Assembly (NCBI RefSeq): GCF_002001175.1
Contig: NZ_MUNT01000001.1
Location: 868,001-932,000 of the forward strand
Direction: 5' to 3'
From: Rhodanobacter sp. C03
GTDB taxonomy: Bacteria; Pseudomonadota; Gammaproteobacteria; Xanthomonadales; Rhodanobacteraceae
DNA length: 64,000 bases
A program made the position numbers and the translations under genes. Under the pieces are notes generated by a model that made no database searches, was not told the DNA's origin, and was given only the letters and a program-made list of their open reading frames with translations. How positions within the stretch are numbered: position 1 is the first letter of the stretch; each line of letters starts with the position of its first letter. This document shows positions 26,842 through 37,236 of this stretch, piece by piece.

Positions 26842-27309
26842 TTACTTGAGCAACGAGCGCAACATCCACGCCGTCTTCTCATGCTCCTTCAGCCGGCCGG
26901 TGACCATGTCGGCGGTGCCTTCGTCGCCGGCGGCATCGGCAGCCTTGATGGTGCCGCGGGCGGTGTGGGCGGCCATCTCATGCCCCTCGACCAGCTGGTT
27001 CACCATCTCCTTCCATTCCGGTACGCCGACTTCCTCCTTGATCGAGGTGAGCTTGCCGAACTGGCTGTAGGAACCCGGCGCGAACACGTCGAGCGTGCGA
27101 ATGCGCTCGGCGACTTCGTCGGCAGCCAGCCATAGTGCGTTGTACTGCGTCTCGAACATGGTGTGCAGGCTGTTGAACTGCGGACCGGTGACGTTCCAGT
27201 GGAAGCTGTGCGTCTTCAGGTATAGCGAATAGGTGTCGGCTAGTAGCTTGGACAGATGCTTGGCGACTGCTTCACGATCCTTCCTGGCGATACCGATGGA
27301 AATGGCCAT
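26842..27309 (-). CDS. dps: Dps-family DNA-protecting ferritin-like protein
   Basis: A 155-aa Dps: twelve subunits form a shell that oxidises and stores iron with hydrogen peroxide and protects DNA during starvation or oxidative stress. The inter-subunit ferroxidase ligands are visible: the histidine of [10 protein letters not shown], the HTMF histidine, and D/E in [16 protein letters not shown]. The middle holds [23 protein letters not shown], also typical. The ATG at 27309 has GGAA six bases upstream. A longer open frame continues upstream but has no homology. The gene diverges from hrpA over 135 bases; control is not evident from the sequence. Confidence 0.95.
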   Translation of the reverse strand: MAISIGIARKDREAVAKHLSKLLADTYSLYLKTHSFHWNVTGPQFNSLHTMFETQYNALWLAADEVAERIRTLDVFAPGSYSQFGKLTSIKEEVGVPEWKEMVNQLVEGHEMAAHTARGTIKAADAAGDEGTADMVTGRLKEHEKTAWMLRSLLK

Positions 27310-27444
27310 GTGCTGTTCCTTAACGGGTTGGATGGGTAAACAGTAGCCACTACGCCATCGTGCTGGAAATGAATCCTTCCGATGCAATCCATAGCCGGTG
27401 GCTATCAGGCCGACGAGTCGCCAGCGGCTATCATGTGCGGTCCG

Positions 27445-30400
27445 ATGAACGACCTCCGCCCACATAACGCCTCCGCCGATCCCGGCCTGCGCCACCTGCG
27501 CAGGCAACTGGACACGGTTTCCAGCCGCGACTTCGGTCGCCTGCTGGGCCGTTGGCGTGCGCTGTCGCGCCGGCCCGACGCGAACAAGCTGGCGGCATTG
27601 ATCGCGGATATCGAGCGTTCGGCGGCGAAGCGCCGCGCCCGCGTCGCCGCCAAGCCAGCGATCAGCCTGGACGAATCGCTGCCGATCAGCGCGCGCGGCG
27701 AGGACATCATCAAGCTGATCCGCGAGCATCAGGTGGTGGTGATCGCCGGCGAGACCGGCTCGGGCAAGACCACCCAACTGCCCAAGCTCTGCCTGGCTGC
27801 GGGTCGCGGTGAGGCGGGCATGATCGGCTGCACCCAGCCGCGCCGACTGGCCGCGCGCTCGGTCGCCCGTCGCGTGGCCGAGGAGCTGGGTACGCAGGTC
27901 GGTGACATCGTCGGTTTCCAGGTGCGTTTCAACGACCAGGTGTCCGAGCGCAGCCTGATCAAGTTCATGACCGACGGCATCCTGCTCGCCGAGACGCAGG
28001 GCGATCCGTGGCTGAGCGCGTACGACACCATCATCATCGACGAGGCGCACGAACGCAGCCTCAACATCGACTTCCTGCTCGGCTATCTGAAACAGCTGGC
28101 ACTGAAGCGGCCGGAGCTGAAGATCATCGTCACCTCGGCGACGATCGACACCGCGCGCTTCGCCGAGCATTTCGACGGCGCGCCGGTAGTCGAAGTGGAA
28201 GGGCGCGCATATCCGGTCGAACTGCGCTGGCGCTCGCTCGAGGAAGTCGCCGCGCGGCAGGGCCGCAGCAAGGACATGCAGCAGGGCAGCGCTGAACATA
28301 TCGCCGCGGTGCTCGATGAAATCAGCCACGACGATCCGCGCGGCGACGTGCTGATCTTCCTGCCCGGCGAACGCGAGATCCGCGACGCGCATCAGCTGCT
28401 GTCGCGGCGGCAATACCGCGAGACCGAGATCATGCCGCTGTACGCGCGGCTCTCCGCCGGCGATCAGGATCGCGTGTTCAAGCCCGGCATCAAGCGCCGT
28501 GTGGTACTGGCGACCAACGTCGCCGAAACCTCGCTCACCGTGCCGCGCATCCGCTACGTGATCGATACCGGCACAGCACGGGTGAAGCGCTACAGCCAGC
28601 GCAGTCAGCTCGAACGGCTGCACGTGGAGCCGATTTCGCAGGCCGCCGCCGACCAGCGCAAGGGCCGCTGCGGTCGCGTCGGGCCGGGCATCTGCTATCG
28701 CTTGTACGACGAGGCGGACTTCGCCAGCCGTGCCGCGTTCACCGATCCGGAGCTGCTGCGCTCATCGCTGGCCAACGTGATCCTGCGCATGCTGGCGCTG
28801 CAGCTGGGCGACGTGGAAGCGTTCCCGTTCCTGGAGGCGCCCGACCCGCGCGTGGTGGCGGACGGCTATCGCCGGCTCGCCGAGATTTCGGCGATCGACG
28901 ACGCGCGCAAACTCACTGCGATAGGCCGCACGCTGGCGCGGCTGCCGATCGACGTGCAGCTGGCGCGCATGCTGGTCGAGGGTGAGAAGCTGCATTCGCT
29001 GCGCGAGCTGCTCACCATTGTGTCGTTCCTCAGCATCCAGGACCCGCGCGAACGCCCCTCCGATGCACGCCAGCAGGCCGACGCCGCGCATGCCCTGTTC
29101 ACCGATCCGAAATCCGATTTCGTCGGCGTGCTGAACTTGTGGCGTGCCTATCACGACGCGCACGAGGAACTGACCCAGTCGAAACTGCGCGACTGGTGCT
29201 CGCGGCATTTCCTCAGCTTCATGCGCATGCGCGAGTGGCGTGAGCTGCATCGACAATTGTTGCTGGTAGTGCAGGAGCTTGGCTGGAAGCAGGATGTTTC
29301 GTCTCCCGCTCAGGACGAAGCGCGGAATGCACACCGGACTACTCCCCCTGCGCGCAGGGGGAGGCTGGGAGGGGATGAGGCTTTTCGCTCTGTTGCACAA
29401 AGTCAAAAGCGAACCCCTGCCCAACCCTCCCCTGCAAGCAGAGGAGGGAGTCAGGACAGCGACTCAGCTGATCGTCTCTACGAATCGGTACACCGCAGCC
29501 TTCTGGCCGGCCTGCCGACTCAGGTCGGCCGCAAGGACGAGAAAGACGTGTACCAGAGCACGCGCGAGCGCAAGTTCCACGTATTTCCCGGCTCGGCACT
29601 GTCCAAGGTGCCACCGAACTGGATCTTCTCCGCGCAGATTCTCGATGTGGGCGGTCGCGTGTGGGGCATGATGAATGCGCGAGTCGAGCCGTTGTGGGTC
29701 GAGCAGCAGGCGGCGCATCTGCTGCGCACGAGCTGCCGCGAGGCGCACTGGTCGAAGAAGCGCGGCTGCGTGGTGGCGTACGAGCAGGTCAGCCTGTTCG
29801 GTCTGGTGCTGGTGGAGAAGCGTCCGGTGACGTTCCAGCCGCAGGATCCGGCGTTGGCGCACGCGATCTTCCTGCGCGAGGCGCTGGTGCGTGGTGACAT
29901 CGACAGCCGCGCTGATTTCGTGCGCGCGAATCAGCGTGTGCTGGAAGATGCGCTCGGCATCGAGGCGAAGCAGCGTCGCGAAGGACTGATCCGTCACGAG
30001 GACGATCTGGTCGCGTTCTTCGAAGGCAAGCTGCCCGAGGAGATCGCCAGCAGTCGCGCACTGGACGCGTGGTATCGCAAGGCGCGCCCGGCAGAGCAGG
30101 CGGCGTTGCGTTGGTCGCTGGATGACGTGATGGTCGGTGGTGCGGGGTTGGATGCGAAGGCGTTTCCTGCCGCGCTCGAAATCCCGCCGCTGGCCATGGA
30201 TGGCCGACTGCCGCGAGCGCCCCAAGAGGAGGCACCCAAAGATCGGGCGCAGGATGCGCAGGAGCGGCCACAAAGGTACAAGTTGGAATATCGCTTTGTA
30301 CCCGGCGACGAAGCCGACGGCGTCACCCTTCATCTGCCGCTGGCGATGTTGAACGCGCTGTCGCCCGCTCGTTGCGAATGGTTGGTGCCTGGCCTGCTGG

Positions 30401-31581
30401 GTGAGAAGGTGGCCGAGCTGATCCGTGGTCTGCCCAAAGCACTGCGCCGCAACTTCGTGCCGGCGCCGGATTTCGCGCGGGCGTTTGTCGAAGCCGAGTC
30501 GCCGCGCGACGAGCCGCTGGCGAAAACGCTGGCGACGTTCCTCAAGCGCGCCACCGGTGTCGACATCGCCGCGGCGGAATTTTCCGCCGTCGAGCTGCCG
30601 CCGCATTTCCGCATGCGTTACCGGTTGCACGATGAGGACGGGAAAACGCTGACCAGCGGCCGCGACCTCGCCGCGCTGCGTGGACAGTGGGAAGGTCAGG
30701 CTCGGGAAGCGTTCTCGCGCAACACCGATATCGAATTGACCCGCGAGGATGTGGCCAGCTGGGATTTCGAGGAGATCCCCGCGCAGGTGCGTTCCGGCGG
30801 CGGCCTGACAGCATTCCCGGCGCTGGTCGATCTGGGCGAAACGGTGGCGTTGCGCGTGTTCGAACGCAGCGACGAAGCGCGCGCGGCGCACCGGCAAGGC
30901 GTGGTGCGGCTGCTGCGCAATGCGTTGACCAGCGATGCAAAGCAGGCACGTCGGCGCCTGCCGATCGGCAACGCACTGGCGCTGAAGTACGCACCGCTCG
31001 GCGGTGTCGAAGGGCTGCGCGAGGATCTGCTCGAGGGCGGCTTCAGCGACTTGCTCGAACAGCATGATCTGGACGTGCGCACGGCCGGTGCGTTCGAAAA
31101 GCTGCGCACGCAATTTTCGCGCGAGCTGTTCGGCGCCGGCGTCGAGCGGCTGAAGCTGGCCGAGCCGATCATCGAGGCACAGGCCGACCTGAAGCCGTGG
31201 CTGCAGCCACCCTTGCTGGGCTTCGCGCGTGCCAGCTACGACGACCTGCGCGAACAGTTCGACGCCTTGCTGACGCCGGGCTTCCTGCGTGAGCTGCCGA
31301 CGTCGCGGCTGGTGCATTATCCGCGTTACCTCAAGGCGATGCGCCTGCGCGGTGAGCGTCTTCGGCAGGATCCGGCGAAGGACCAGCAGCGCATGCTGCA
31401 GGTCATGCCGTACTGGCGTGCGTACCTGCAGCACCGCGCCGCCGGTACCGGCGCGGAGAACCTGGCCGAGCTGCGCTGGCTGATCGAGGAATGGCGCGTG
31501 TCGCTGTTCGCGCAGGAACTGAAGACCGCCGAACCGGTCTCGGCGAAGCGGCTGGCGAAGGCGCTGGCAGCGCTGGGCTGA
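27445..31581 (+). CDS. hrpA: ATP-dependent RNA helicase HrpA, with an in-frame repeat insertion
   Basis: DEAH-box helicase of about 1378 aa that acts on RNA and stalled ribosomes. Motif [11 protein letters not shown] is near residue 102, motif II DEAHERS near 199, motif III SAT follows, and motif VI is [12 protein letters not shown]. The helicase-associated region and C-terminal DUF3418 domain follow to the end. Around residues 618-672 an extra, low-complexity segment ([18 protein letters not shown] through [10 protein letters not shown]) sits between [11 protein letters not shown] and the conserved [15 protein letters not shown]; it is encoded by a palindromic repeat (29342-29450). Start: ATG 27445 by alignment with typical N-termini; ATG 27433 and 27382 are possible, and none has a good ribosome-binding site. 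Confidence 0.94.
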   Translation: MNDLRPHNASADPGLRHLRRQLDTVSSRDFGRLLGRWRALSRRPDANKLAALIADIERSAAKRRARVAAKPAISLDESLPISARGEDIIKLIREHQVVVIAGETGSGKTTQLPKLCLAAGRGEAGMIGCTQPRRLAARSVARRVAEELGTQVGDIVGFQVRFNDQVSERSLIKFMTDGILLAETQGDPWLSAYDTIIIDEAHERSLNIDFLLGYLKQLALKRPELKIIVTSATIDTARFAEHFDGAPVVEVEGRAYPVELRWRSLEEVAARQGRSKDMQQGSAEHIAAVLDEISHDDPRGDVLIFLPGEREIRDAHQLLSRRQYRETEIMPLYARLSAGDQDRVFKPGIKRRVVLATNVAETSLTVPRIRYVIDTGTARVKRYSQRSQLERLHVEPISQAAADQRKGRCGRVGPGICYRLYDEADFASRAAFTDPELLRSSLANVILRMLALQLGDVEAFPFLEAPDPRVVADGYRRLAEISAIDDARKLTAIGRTLARLPIDVQLARMLVEGEKLHSLRELLTIVSFLSIQDPRERPSDARQQADAAHALFTDPKSDFVGVLNLWRAYHDAHEELTQSKLRDWCSRHFLSFMRMREWRELHRQLLLVVQELGWKQDVSSPAQDEARNAHRTTPPARRGRLGGDEAFRSVAQSQKRTPAQPSPASRGGSQDSDSADRLYESVHRSLLAGLPTQVGRKDEKDVYQSTRERKFHVFPGSALSKVPPNWIFSAQILDVGGRVWGMMNARVEPLWVEQQAAHLLRTSCREAHWSKKRGCVVAYEQVSLFGLVLVEKRPVTFQPQDPALAHAIFLREALVRGDIDSRADFVRANQRVLEDALGIEAKQRREGLIRHEDDLVAFFEGKLPEEIASSRALDAWYRKARPAEQAALRWSLDDVMVGGAGLDAKAFPAALEIPPLAMDGRLPRAPQEEAPKDRAQDAQERPQRYKLEYRFVPGDEADGVTLHLPLAMLNALSPARCEWLVPGLLGEKVAELIRGLPKALRRNFVPAPDFARAFVEAESPRDEPLAKTLATFLKRATGVDIAAAEFSAVELPPHFRMRYRLHDEDGKTLTSGRDLAALRGQWEGQAREAFSRNTDIELTREDVASWDFEEIPAQVRSGGGLTAFPALVDLGETVALRVFERSDEARAAHRQGVVRLLRNALTSDAKQARRRLPIGNALALKYAPLGGVEGLREDLLEGGFSDLLEQHDLDVRTAGAFEKLRTQFSRELFGAGVERLKLAEPIIEAQADLKPWLQPPLLGFARASYDDLREQFDALLTPGFLRELPTSRLVHYPRYLKAMRLRGERLRQDPAKDQQRMLQVMPYWRAYLQHRAAGTGAENLAELRWLIEEWRVSLFAQELKTAEPVSAKRLAKALAALG
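29342..29450. repeat. Intergenic-type palindromic element inserted inside hrpA
   Basis: Two inverted GC-rich arms, CTCCCCCTGCGCGCAGGG... (29342-29374) and ...CCCTGCAAGCAGAGGAGGG (29414-29450), flank a TTTTCGC...CAAAGTCAAAAGC centre. Each arm is a local hairpin, the layout of bipartite REP-like elements. The whole stretch stays open in the hrpA frame. The surrounding extra segment, roughly 29305-29460, has no counterpart in HrpA proteins as I know them. Confidence 0.75.
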
Positions 31582-31590
31582 GTCGCGTGG

Positions 31591-32070
31591 TCAGCGCACC
31601 CGCTCGACGTGCACATCGCCGTTGCAGCCGGTCACATACATCAGCCAGCTGCTCATCATTGACGGCTTGACCTTGACGACGGGGTTGTCGGCGCTCATGC
31701 AGGAGGGCGCATCCGAGCTGGCCTGCTTCCATACCTGACCATTGTCCAGGGTGAACTCGTCGTTGCCATGCCAGCCACCGAAGTGGCCCACGATATGCGC
31801 GTTGATCTTGGTGCGGGTGGCCTTGTCGGCATAGAACATCGGCTTGCCGCTGGCGTCGACCACTTTCGTGGTGACCTTGCCGTGTGTACTCAGCCAACTG
31901 TCGAGATTGGCCAGTTCCTGCGGCGACAGCTTGTCCAGTCCGGCCGCCTTGAACTCGGTGTCGCTCATGCGCTGCTGCAAGCCGCTGGCCTGCTGGGCGT
32001 GCACGGACAGACCGCACAACGGCAGCACCAGCAGCATGGAAAGGATCAGATGACGGGGGCGGATCGGCAT
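31591..32070 (-). CDS. Small secreted protein of unknown function
   Basis: A 159-aa protein exported by a signal peptide (MPIRPRHLILSMLLVLPLCG, cleavage after VHA). AGAGGA lies seven bases before the ATG at 32070. The mature part begins with a Gln-rich helix (LQQRMSDTEFKAAGLDKLSP) and then a beta-rich domain: HIVGHFGGWHGNDEFTLDNG, VWKQ, and two cysteines (SCMSADN and VTGCNGDVHVERV) that could pair. The phrase G-W-x-G-x-x-x-F-x-L-D-N-G-Q-V-W recurs in uncharacterised secreted proteins of Xanthomonadaceae. It converges with hrpA nine bases away. No function assigned. Confidence 0.75.
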   Translation of the reverse strand: MPIRPRHLILSMLLVLPLCGLSVHAQQASGLQQRMSDTEFKAAGLDKLSPQELANLDSWLSTHGKVTTKVVDASGKPMFYADKATRTKINAHIVGHFGGWHGNDEFTLDNGQVWKQASSDAPSCMSADNPVVKVKPSMMSSWLMYVTGCNGDVHVERVR

Positions 32071-32243
32071 GGGTGAATCCTCTGGGCACGATGGATCGTG
32101 GAACGGAATGATGCGCGATTCTGCGCGGTAAACCACCTCCAGGCCAAGCATCGCACTCACGCTGGCCCAGTTGTTCACGTGGATGACGGCTGGCGACACA
32201 TCGCTGCGGCTACCATAGCGGTTCGTACTGGACATCCTGTTTC

Positions 32244-34370
32244 ATGGCCCGAGCCGTCAAATCCTCCAGCCTGCTGTCGTGGCGCGATCGTGCCGGCAGC
32301 TTGCCGCCGCTGCTGGCCGGGGCGCTGCAGGTGTGTGCCGCACATTCCGTTCCCGAGGCGGAGTGTGGCGACGTGCTGGAGCTGCTCGGCATGCTCGGCT
32401 GCGATGCGCAGACCCAGGCGGCGGCGTTGTGGTTCGAGCTGGCACGGGTCGATCCGGCACTGTGGGCCGCGCAGGCTGCGACCCTGCCGGCGGAGTTGCA
32501 GCGACTGGTCAGCGGGCAACAGGCGGCCGAGCAGGTATGGGCGCTGCATGCACAGCGGTCGCCCGAAGGTGCCGCCGAAGGCTTGCGCCGGCTGTTGCTG
32601 GCGATCGTGCGCGACCTGCGCGTGGTGTTCGTGCTGCTGGCACGGCAGTTGGCACGCATGCGTGCGGCGGCCGAGTTGCCTGAGCCGGAGCGGGAGGCAC
32701 TGGCACGGCTGACCCGCGACATCCACGCGCCGCTGGCGAACCGGCTCGGCATCTGGCAGCTGAAGTGGGAACTGGAGGATCTGGCTTTCCGCTACCTGCA
32801 GGCGGACACCTATCGGCGCATTGCGCAACTGCTGGACGAACGCCGTGCCGACCGCGAGACCTTCATCCGCGAATCGCTGGATGAACTGGGAAGCGCGCTC
32901 GAAGCAGCCGGTATCCGTGCCGATCTGGCCGGACGGCCGAAGCACATCTATTCGATCTGGAAGAAGATGCAGCGCAAGGCGCTGGAGTTCTCCGACCTGT
33001 ATGACATCCGCGCCGTGCGCGTGCTGGTTGACAACGTCACCGACTGCTACGCCGCACTCGGTGTGGTGCATGCACGCTGGCCGCACCTGCCGGGCGAGTT
33101 CGACGACTACATCGCGCGGCCCAAGGGCAATGGCTACCAGTCGCTGCATACCGCCGTGCTGGGGCCGGCCGGGCGCACGCTGGAAGTGCAGATCCGCACC
33201 CACGACATGCACCATGCGAACGAGCTGGGCGTGGCCGCGCACTGGCGCTACAAGGAGGGCGGCAGCGCCGATGCCGAGTTCGAGGCGAAGATCGCCTGGA
33301 TGCGCAAGCTGCTGGAGCCGCGCGGCGAAGACGACAATGCGCTGGCGGCCGACCTGCATACCGAATTGCTGGAGGACCGCGTCTACCTGCTGACGCCCAA
33401 GGGCGAGGTGTTCGATCTGGCGCGCGGCGCGACCGTATTGGACTTTGCCTATCTGGTGCACACCGAGGTTGGCCATCGTTGCCGCGGTGCCAAGGTCAAC
33501 GGCCGCATCGTGCCGCTGACGTTCCAGCCGCAGAGCGGCGATCGCGTGGAAATTCTCACTGCCAAGGTGGCCGATCCCAGTCGTGACTGGCTATCGCCGC
33601 ATCACGGCTACCTCAACACGGCGCGGGCGAAGGACAAGGTGCGCGCATGGTTCCATCGGATCGCCCACGACACCAACCTCGCGGTTGGCCGCGGCATGTT
33701 CGAGCGCGAGCTGAAGCGCCTCGCATTGTCGACGACGGACGTGGCCAAGTTGCCGGCGCATTTCCGTCTGAAGAATCATGACGAGCTGCTGATTGCGCTG
33801 GCGCTGGGCGAGATCACGCCCGGCCAGATCGCCCGTGTGCTGCAGGAGGCCGCACAGCCAGTGGAGCCGGCACCATCGATGGCACCGGTCGGCGCGCGCG
33901 CGACGGCGCCCGAACATGGCGCGCTCAGCATCGAGGGCATCGGCAACCTGCTGACCACGCTGGCGCGCTGCTGTCAGCCGCTGCCCGGCGACCCGGTACG
34001 CGGGTTCATCACCCGCGGCCGCGGTGTATCGGTGCATCGCTCGGATTGCGGCAGCCTCGCGCGACTGGCACGACGCGATCCGGATCGGGTGATCGAGGTC
34101 AGCTGGGGACGTGCCGCGGCGCAGGCCTACGAGGTTGATGTCGAGCTGCGCGGCTACGATCGCAAGGGTCTGCAGAAAGACGTCACCGGACTCATCAGCA
34201 ATGCCGGCACCCACATCATTGCCTCGTCCAGTCGGCTGATCGCGAACAGCGGCGAGGTGGAGATGCGCTTCACCCTGCGTGTGCGCGACTTCGACCAGCT
34301 GTCGACCCTGCTCGGCAAGCTGCAGGCGCTGCCGAACGTGGTCGACGTGCGGCGCGTCGGTACCGGCTGA
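32244..34370 (+). CDS. relA: GTP pyrophosphokinase RelA, (p)ppGpp synthetase I
   Basis: Ribosome-associated alarmone synthetase of 708 aa that makes pppGpp from GTP and ATP in amino-acid starvation. The N-terminal pseudo-hydrolase region lacks the HD metal motif, so this is RelA rather than SpoT. The synthetase domain follows (GRPKHIYSIWKKMQRK, YDIRAVRVLVDN, RPKGNGYQSLHTAVLGP, EVQIRTHDMHHANELG), then a TGS domain (VYLLTPKGEVFDLARGATVL), a zinc-finger-like region (RCCQPLPGD and RSDCGSL) and a C-terminal ACT domain (GLQKDVTGLISNAG, MRFTLRVRDFDQLS). The start ATG 32244 has no clear ribosome-binding site. It is separated by 173 bases from the divergent small secreted protein. Confidence 0.95.
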   Translation: MARAVKSSSLLSWRDRAGSLPPLLAGALQVCAAHSVPEAECGDVLELLGMLGCDAQTQAAALWFELARVDPALWAAQAATLPAELQRLVSGQQAAEQVWALHAQRSPEGAAEGLRRLLLAIVRDLRVVFVLLARQLARMRAAAELPEPEREALARLTRDIHAPLANRLGIWQLKWELEDLAFRYLQADTYRRIAQLLDERRADRETFIRESLDELGSALEAAGIRADLAGRPKHIYSIWKKMQRKALEFSDLYDIRAVRVLVDNVTDCYAALGVVHARWPHLPGEFDDYIARPKGNGYQSLHTAVLGPAGRTLEVQIRTHDMHHANELGVAAHWRYKEGGSADAEFEAKIAWMRKLLEPRGEDDNALAADLHTELLEDRVYLLTPKGEVFDLARGATVLDFAYLVHTEVGHRCRGAKVNGRIVPLTFQPQSGDRVEILTAKVADPSRDWLSPHHGYLNTARAKDKVRAWFHRIAHDTNLAVGRGMFERELKRLALSTTDVAKLPAHFRLKNHDELLIALALGEITPGQIARVLQEAAQPVEPAPSMAPVGARATAPEHGALSIEGIGNLLTTLARCCQPLPGDPVRGFITRGRGVSVHRSDCGSLARLARRDPDRVIEVSWGRAAAQAYEVDVELRGYDRKGLQKDVTGLISNAGTHIIASSSRLIANSGEVEMRFTLRVRDFDQLSTLLGKLQALPNVVDVRRVGTG

Positions 34371-34525
34371 ACTAGCTGGCCCCTGCAAGAGTCCAAGTCC
34401 GGACAGCATTGCGAGCAGGATTCGCCGGGTCGCGTGCGCCGCAAGCTGAACGCGCGTTGCGGCGGCGCGAAGCGCGTCGACAGCCCGATGCTAAGCTGCA
34501 TCCGTTGCTTGCACAGACATGGATC

Positions 34526-36217
34526 ATGAGCGGACGCCGAGACCAGCACGAAGCGGATTCACACGGTCGCACCGAACCCACCCTGGGCGATATCGATCAC
34601 CTGGATGCGCCGCGCGCGCCAGCCGGTGACGGCCTGCCGCAGGTGACGGTCGAGCCGCGCCATTCGCGCACGCGCGCACCATCGCCGCCGCGTCGCGGCC
34701 GTCGACGTGGCTGGCTGCTGCCCTTGCTGCTGGTGCTGGTGGTCGGATTGGGGGCCGGGCTCTGGCTCAACCAGAACCGCCTGCGCGGGATGTTGCCACG
34801 CACCGATTTCAACAACGTGCTGGGGCAGGCGCAGCAGGCCTTGCAGGCCGGCCATCTGGATGGCCAGGACGGCACCAGTGCGCGCGAGCTGTTCCAGGCT
34901 GCGCTGGCGCTGGCACCGGACAATGATCGCGCCCGCGATGGTCTGCGCCAGGTGGGTCAGGCCGAGTTGTCACAGGCCGATGCCGCCATGCAGGCGGGCC
35001 GACTCGATCAGGCGGCACAACAGGCGGCGGTCGCCCGTGAATTGCTCGGCGGCGGCAGCGACATCGACCGGCTCGATCACTCGATCAGCAGCGCCCGTGG
35101 CGCACAGGTGCAGACCGTGGATCTGGTCGAACGTGCCCGGCAGGCACTCGCTGCCGGTCAGCTGGATGGTCCGCAGGGTGCCGGTGCGTTGTACCGGCAG
35201 ATGCTGCAGGCCGATCCCGGCAACGCGGTGGCGGCACACGGGCTGGATCAGGTGGGCGATGCACTGGCCACGCGGGCACGCAAGGCGTTCGATGCGAACG
35301 ATAGTGTCGGGGCGAACGCCAGCATCGAACAGCTTGCCGCCCTGCAGCCGAACAACGGTGCGTTGCCGGCACTGCGCGCGCGGCAGGCGCAGGTGCACCA
35401 GCAGGACAGCAGTGCGCTGGATGAGGCACTCAAGCAAGGTCAGGACGCATTGCGCGCTGGCCGCATCGGCGGTCCCGGCGACGATACCGCGCTGGCCCAT
35501 TTCAAGGCGGCGCTCGCGCTCGATCCGGATAATGCACAGGCCAGGGCCGGGCTCGGCGACGTGGCCGAGGCGCTGACCGTGCAGGCGAACGCGGCGATCG
35601 ATGCCGGCGACACGACGCAGGCCGGCAAACTGCTCGATCAGGCTGCACTGCTGGCGCCGAAATCGGCGGACCTCGCGGCGGCACGGGCGCGTCTGACCAG
35701 CGCTGCACAAACACCTGCTGCTGCGGCGCCGCCGGATGACGAAACCGCCGCTCCCGCACCGCCATCGTTGTCGCCGCAGCAAAGTGCCGCGGTGGCGCAG
35801 CTGGTGCAACGCGCCCAGGTGGCTACGCAGAACGGCAACATCATGATGCCGCCCGGCGACAGTGCGTATGACCTGTACCGCAGCGCGCTGGCTATCGACG
35901 GCAACAATGCGGCCGCCCAGCAGGGATTGCAGGCGCTGCCTGGTCAGGTCGAGCAGCAATTCAATCAGGATCTCGCCGGCGGAAAACTGGGGCAGGCCAA
36001 CGACATGCTGGCGAATCTCGCCGATCTGGCGCCCGGCAATGCCGCGCAGGGCGCGCTCGGCAACCGGCTGGCGTCAGCGTGGCTCGACCAGGCCGAGCAG
36101 CAGCTGGCGAGTGGTGATCGGGCGGGCGCCACACAGTCGCTGGATCGCGCCCGCAAGCTTGCGCCGAATCATCCGCGTGTGCTGGATCTCAGCGCACGAC
36201 TGCAGGCCAGCCCGTGA
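34526..36217 (+). CDS. Membrane-anchored protein with four long TPR-like repeats
   Basis: A 563-aa protein, ATG 34526 chosen because upstream codons have no protein-like pattern. The cytoplasmic N-tail is polar; RRGRRRGWLLPLLLVLVVGL (residues ~54-73) is a single membrane anchor. Beyond it, a ~100-residue unit starting near residues 97, 200, 302 and 426 repeats four times, each with QALxAGxLDGP, LYxxALxxDPxNxxAxxGL and AxxAxxAGDxxxAxxLLxxAxxLxP, i.e. paired TPR-like helices. An Ala/Pro-rich linker (PAAAAPPDDETAAPAPP) lies before the fourth. TPR arrays bind proteins; the partner is unknown. It lies 155 bases after relA and eight bases before the epimerase gene, so it may be transcribed with that gene. 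Confidence 0.75.
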   Translation: MSGRRDQHEADSHGRTEPTLGDIDHLDAPRAPAGDGLPQVTVEPRHSRTRAPSPPRRGRRRGWLLPLLLVLVVGLGAGLWLNQNRLRGMLPRTDFNNVLGQAQQALQAGHLDGQDGTSARELFQAALALAPDNDRARDGLRQVGQAELSQADAAMQAGRLDQAAQQAAVARELLGGGSDIDRLDHSISSARGAQVQTVDLVERARQALAAGQLDGPQGAGALYRQMLQADPGNAVAAHGLDQVGDALATRARKAFDANDSVGANASIEQLAALQPNNGALPALRARQAQVHQQDSSALDEALKQGQDALRAGRIGGPGDDTALAHFKAALALDPDNAQARAGLGDVAEALTVQANAAIDAGDTTQAGKLLDQAALLAPKSADLAAARARLTSAAQTPAAAAPPDDETAAPAPPSLSPQQSAAVAQLVQRAQVATQNGNIMMPPGDSAYDLYRSALAIDGNNAAAQQGLQALPGQVEQQFNQDLAGGKLGQANDMLANLADLAPGNAAQGALGNRLASAWLDQAEQQLASGDRAGATQSLDRARKLAPNHPRVLDLSARLQASP

Positions 36218-36224
36218 GCGTGGG

Positions 36225-37064
36225 ATGACAGTACTGGTCCTTGGCGGCAGCAGTCAGATCGGTCATTTCCTGCTGCCGCGCCTGCGCGCCAGCGGCGAGC
36301 AGGTGCTGGCGCTGAGCCGGCAACCACGACCGGCGCAGACCGGCGTGGAATGGTTGCAGGGCGCGTTGTCCGATAGCGTGCCAGCGCTGCCGCCGTTGTC
36401 GGCGATCATCAGCTTCGGGCCGCTGGAGGCGCTGGCCGCATGGTTGTCGCAGGTCCCGCTGAACAACGCGCCACGCGTGATCGCCACCAGTTCGATGAGT
36501 GCCGAGACCAAGCGTGATTCCGGCGTGCCGGCGGAGCGTGACATCTCGCGCCTGTTGCGCGAAAGCGAGGCGGCGTTGGCGACCGCCTGCGCCCGTCATG
36601 GCTGCGCCTGGACGGTGCTGCGGCCAACCCTGATCTATGGCGCCGGACTGGACAAGAGCCTGACCCCGATCGCGCGCCGCGCGATGCGCTTGCGACTGTT
36701 TCCGTTGCCGGCCGGCAACGGCCTGCGTCAGCCGGTGCATGCGGACGATATTGCACAGGCGGTGCTGGCTGCGCTGGAATGCCCGGCGGCGGCCGGACGG
36801 ATCCTGCCGATAGGCGGTGGCGAACGGCTGCCGGTCGCGGAGATGTTTGCTCGCGTGCGTGGCAGCCTGCCGCGTTCCACCATGCCACTACCACTGCCGG
36901 CGTGGCTGCTGCGACTGGGGCAACAGGTGCTGCCACCGTTGCGTGGCCCGTTGAACCGGCTGAGCGCCGATCTGGTAGCTGACAACGACGAGTTGCGGCG
37001 GCTGCTCGGCATCAACCCGCGGCCGTTCCGGCCGGAGCCGTCGATGTGGATGGCGCCTGTGTAG
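36225..37064 (+). CDS. NAD(P)-binding epimerase/dehydratase-like (extended SDR) protein
   Basis: A 279-aa Rossmann protein. The dinucleotide-binding loop is at the very start (VLVLGGSSQIGHFLLPRL, a GxSxxG form), with ATSSMSAETKRDSGVP holding the Ser/Thr region and VLRPTLIYGAGLDKSL the proline-rich post-active-site strand of nucleotide-sugar epimerase-like SDRs. The usual YxxxK is not obvious, so catalysis is uncertain. The last part (LPAWLLRLGQQVLPP, LSADLVADNDELRRLLG) resembles the C-terminus of NAD-dependent epimerase/dehydratase proteins found near O-antigen or quinone genes. The start ATG 36225 is seven bases after the previous stop. The TAG stop at 37062-37064 is provided by a REP element. 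Confidence 0.75.
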   Translation: MTVLVLGGSSQIGHFLLPRLRASGEQVLALSRQPRPAQTGVEWLQGALSDSVPALPPLSAIISFGPLEALAAWLSQVPLNNAPRVIATSSMSAETKRDSGVPAERDISRLLRESEAALATACARHGCAWTVLRPTLIYGAGLDKSLTPIARRAMRLRLFPLPAGNGLRQPVHADDIAQAVLAALECPAAAGRILPIGGGERLPVAEMFARVRGSLPRSTMPLPLPAWLLRLGQQVLPPLRGPLNRLSADLVADNDELRRLLGINPRPFRPEPSMWMAPV

Positions 37065-37145
37065 GAGCGGCTTCAGCCGCGAGGCTTTTGATCGCTCTTG
37101 ATCCCAATCCCGACACCAGAGCATCGCGGCTGAAGCCGCTCCTGC
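37061..37145. repeat. REP-like inverted repeat, copy 1
   Basis: GTAGGAGCGGCTTCAGCCGC (from 37061) and the inverted copy GCGGCTGAAGCCGCTCCTGC (ending 37145) enclose ~35 bases. The first arm overlaps the stop codon of the epimerase gene. Other copies: 42646-42717 and 60091-60159. Confidence 0.9.
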
Positions 37146-37236
37146 AGGTGATTGGTCACATTGCCACCGTTCCGCCCCGAAACCGGCTCCGGCGTTCATA
37201 TGCGCGCCGGGGTGCAGGCCCTATGATCGATACACT

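Noticed and set aside
27429-27445. TATCAT ten bases before the hrpA ATG, suggesting a leaderless mRNA
   Set aside because: No acceptable -35 box is placed 16-18 bases upstream, so it is more likely chance.
27310-28623. Extended minus-strand frame continuous with dps, suggesting a 593-aa fusion
   Set aside because: The upstream part is antisense to hrpA, the Dps start at 27309 has a ribosome-binding site and matches the family N-terminus.
30195-30290. Second possible insertion in hrpA (charged, Gln/Arg-rich segment)
   Set aside because: It lacks inverted arms and is compatible with normal variability of a linker in HrpA.
36225-37064. Sugar-nucleotide epimerase with assigned substrate
   Set aside because: The catalytic YxxxK is not visible, so only the fold is claimed.
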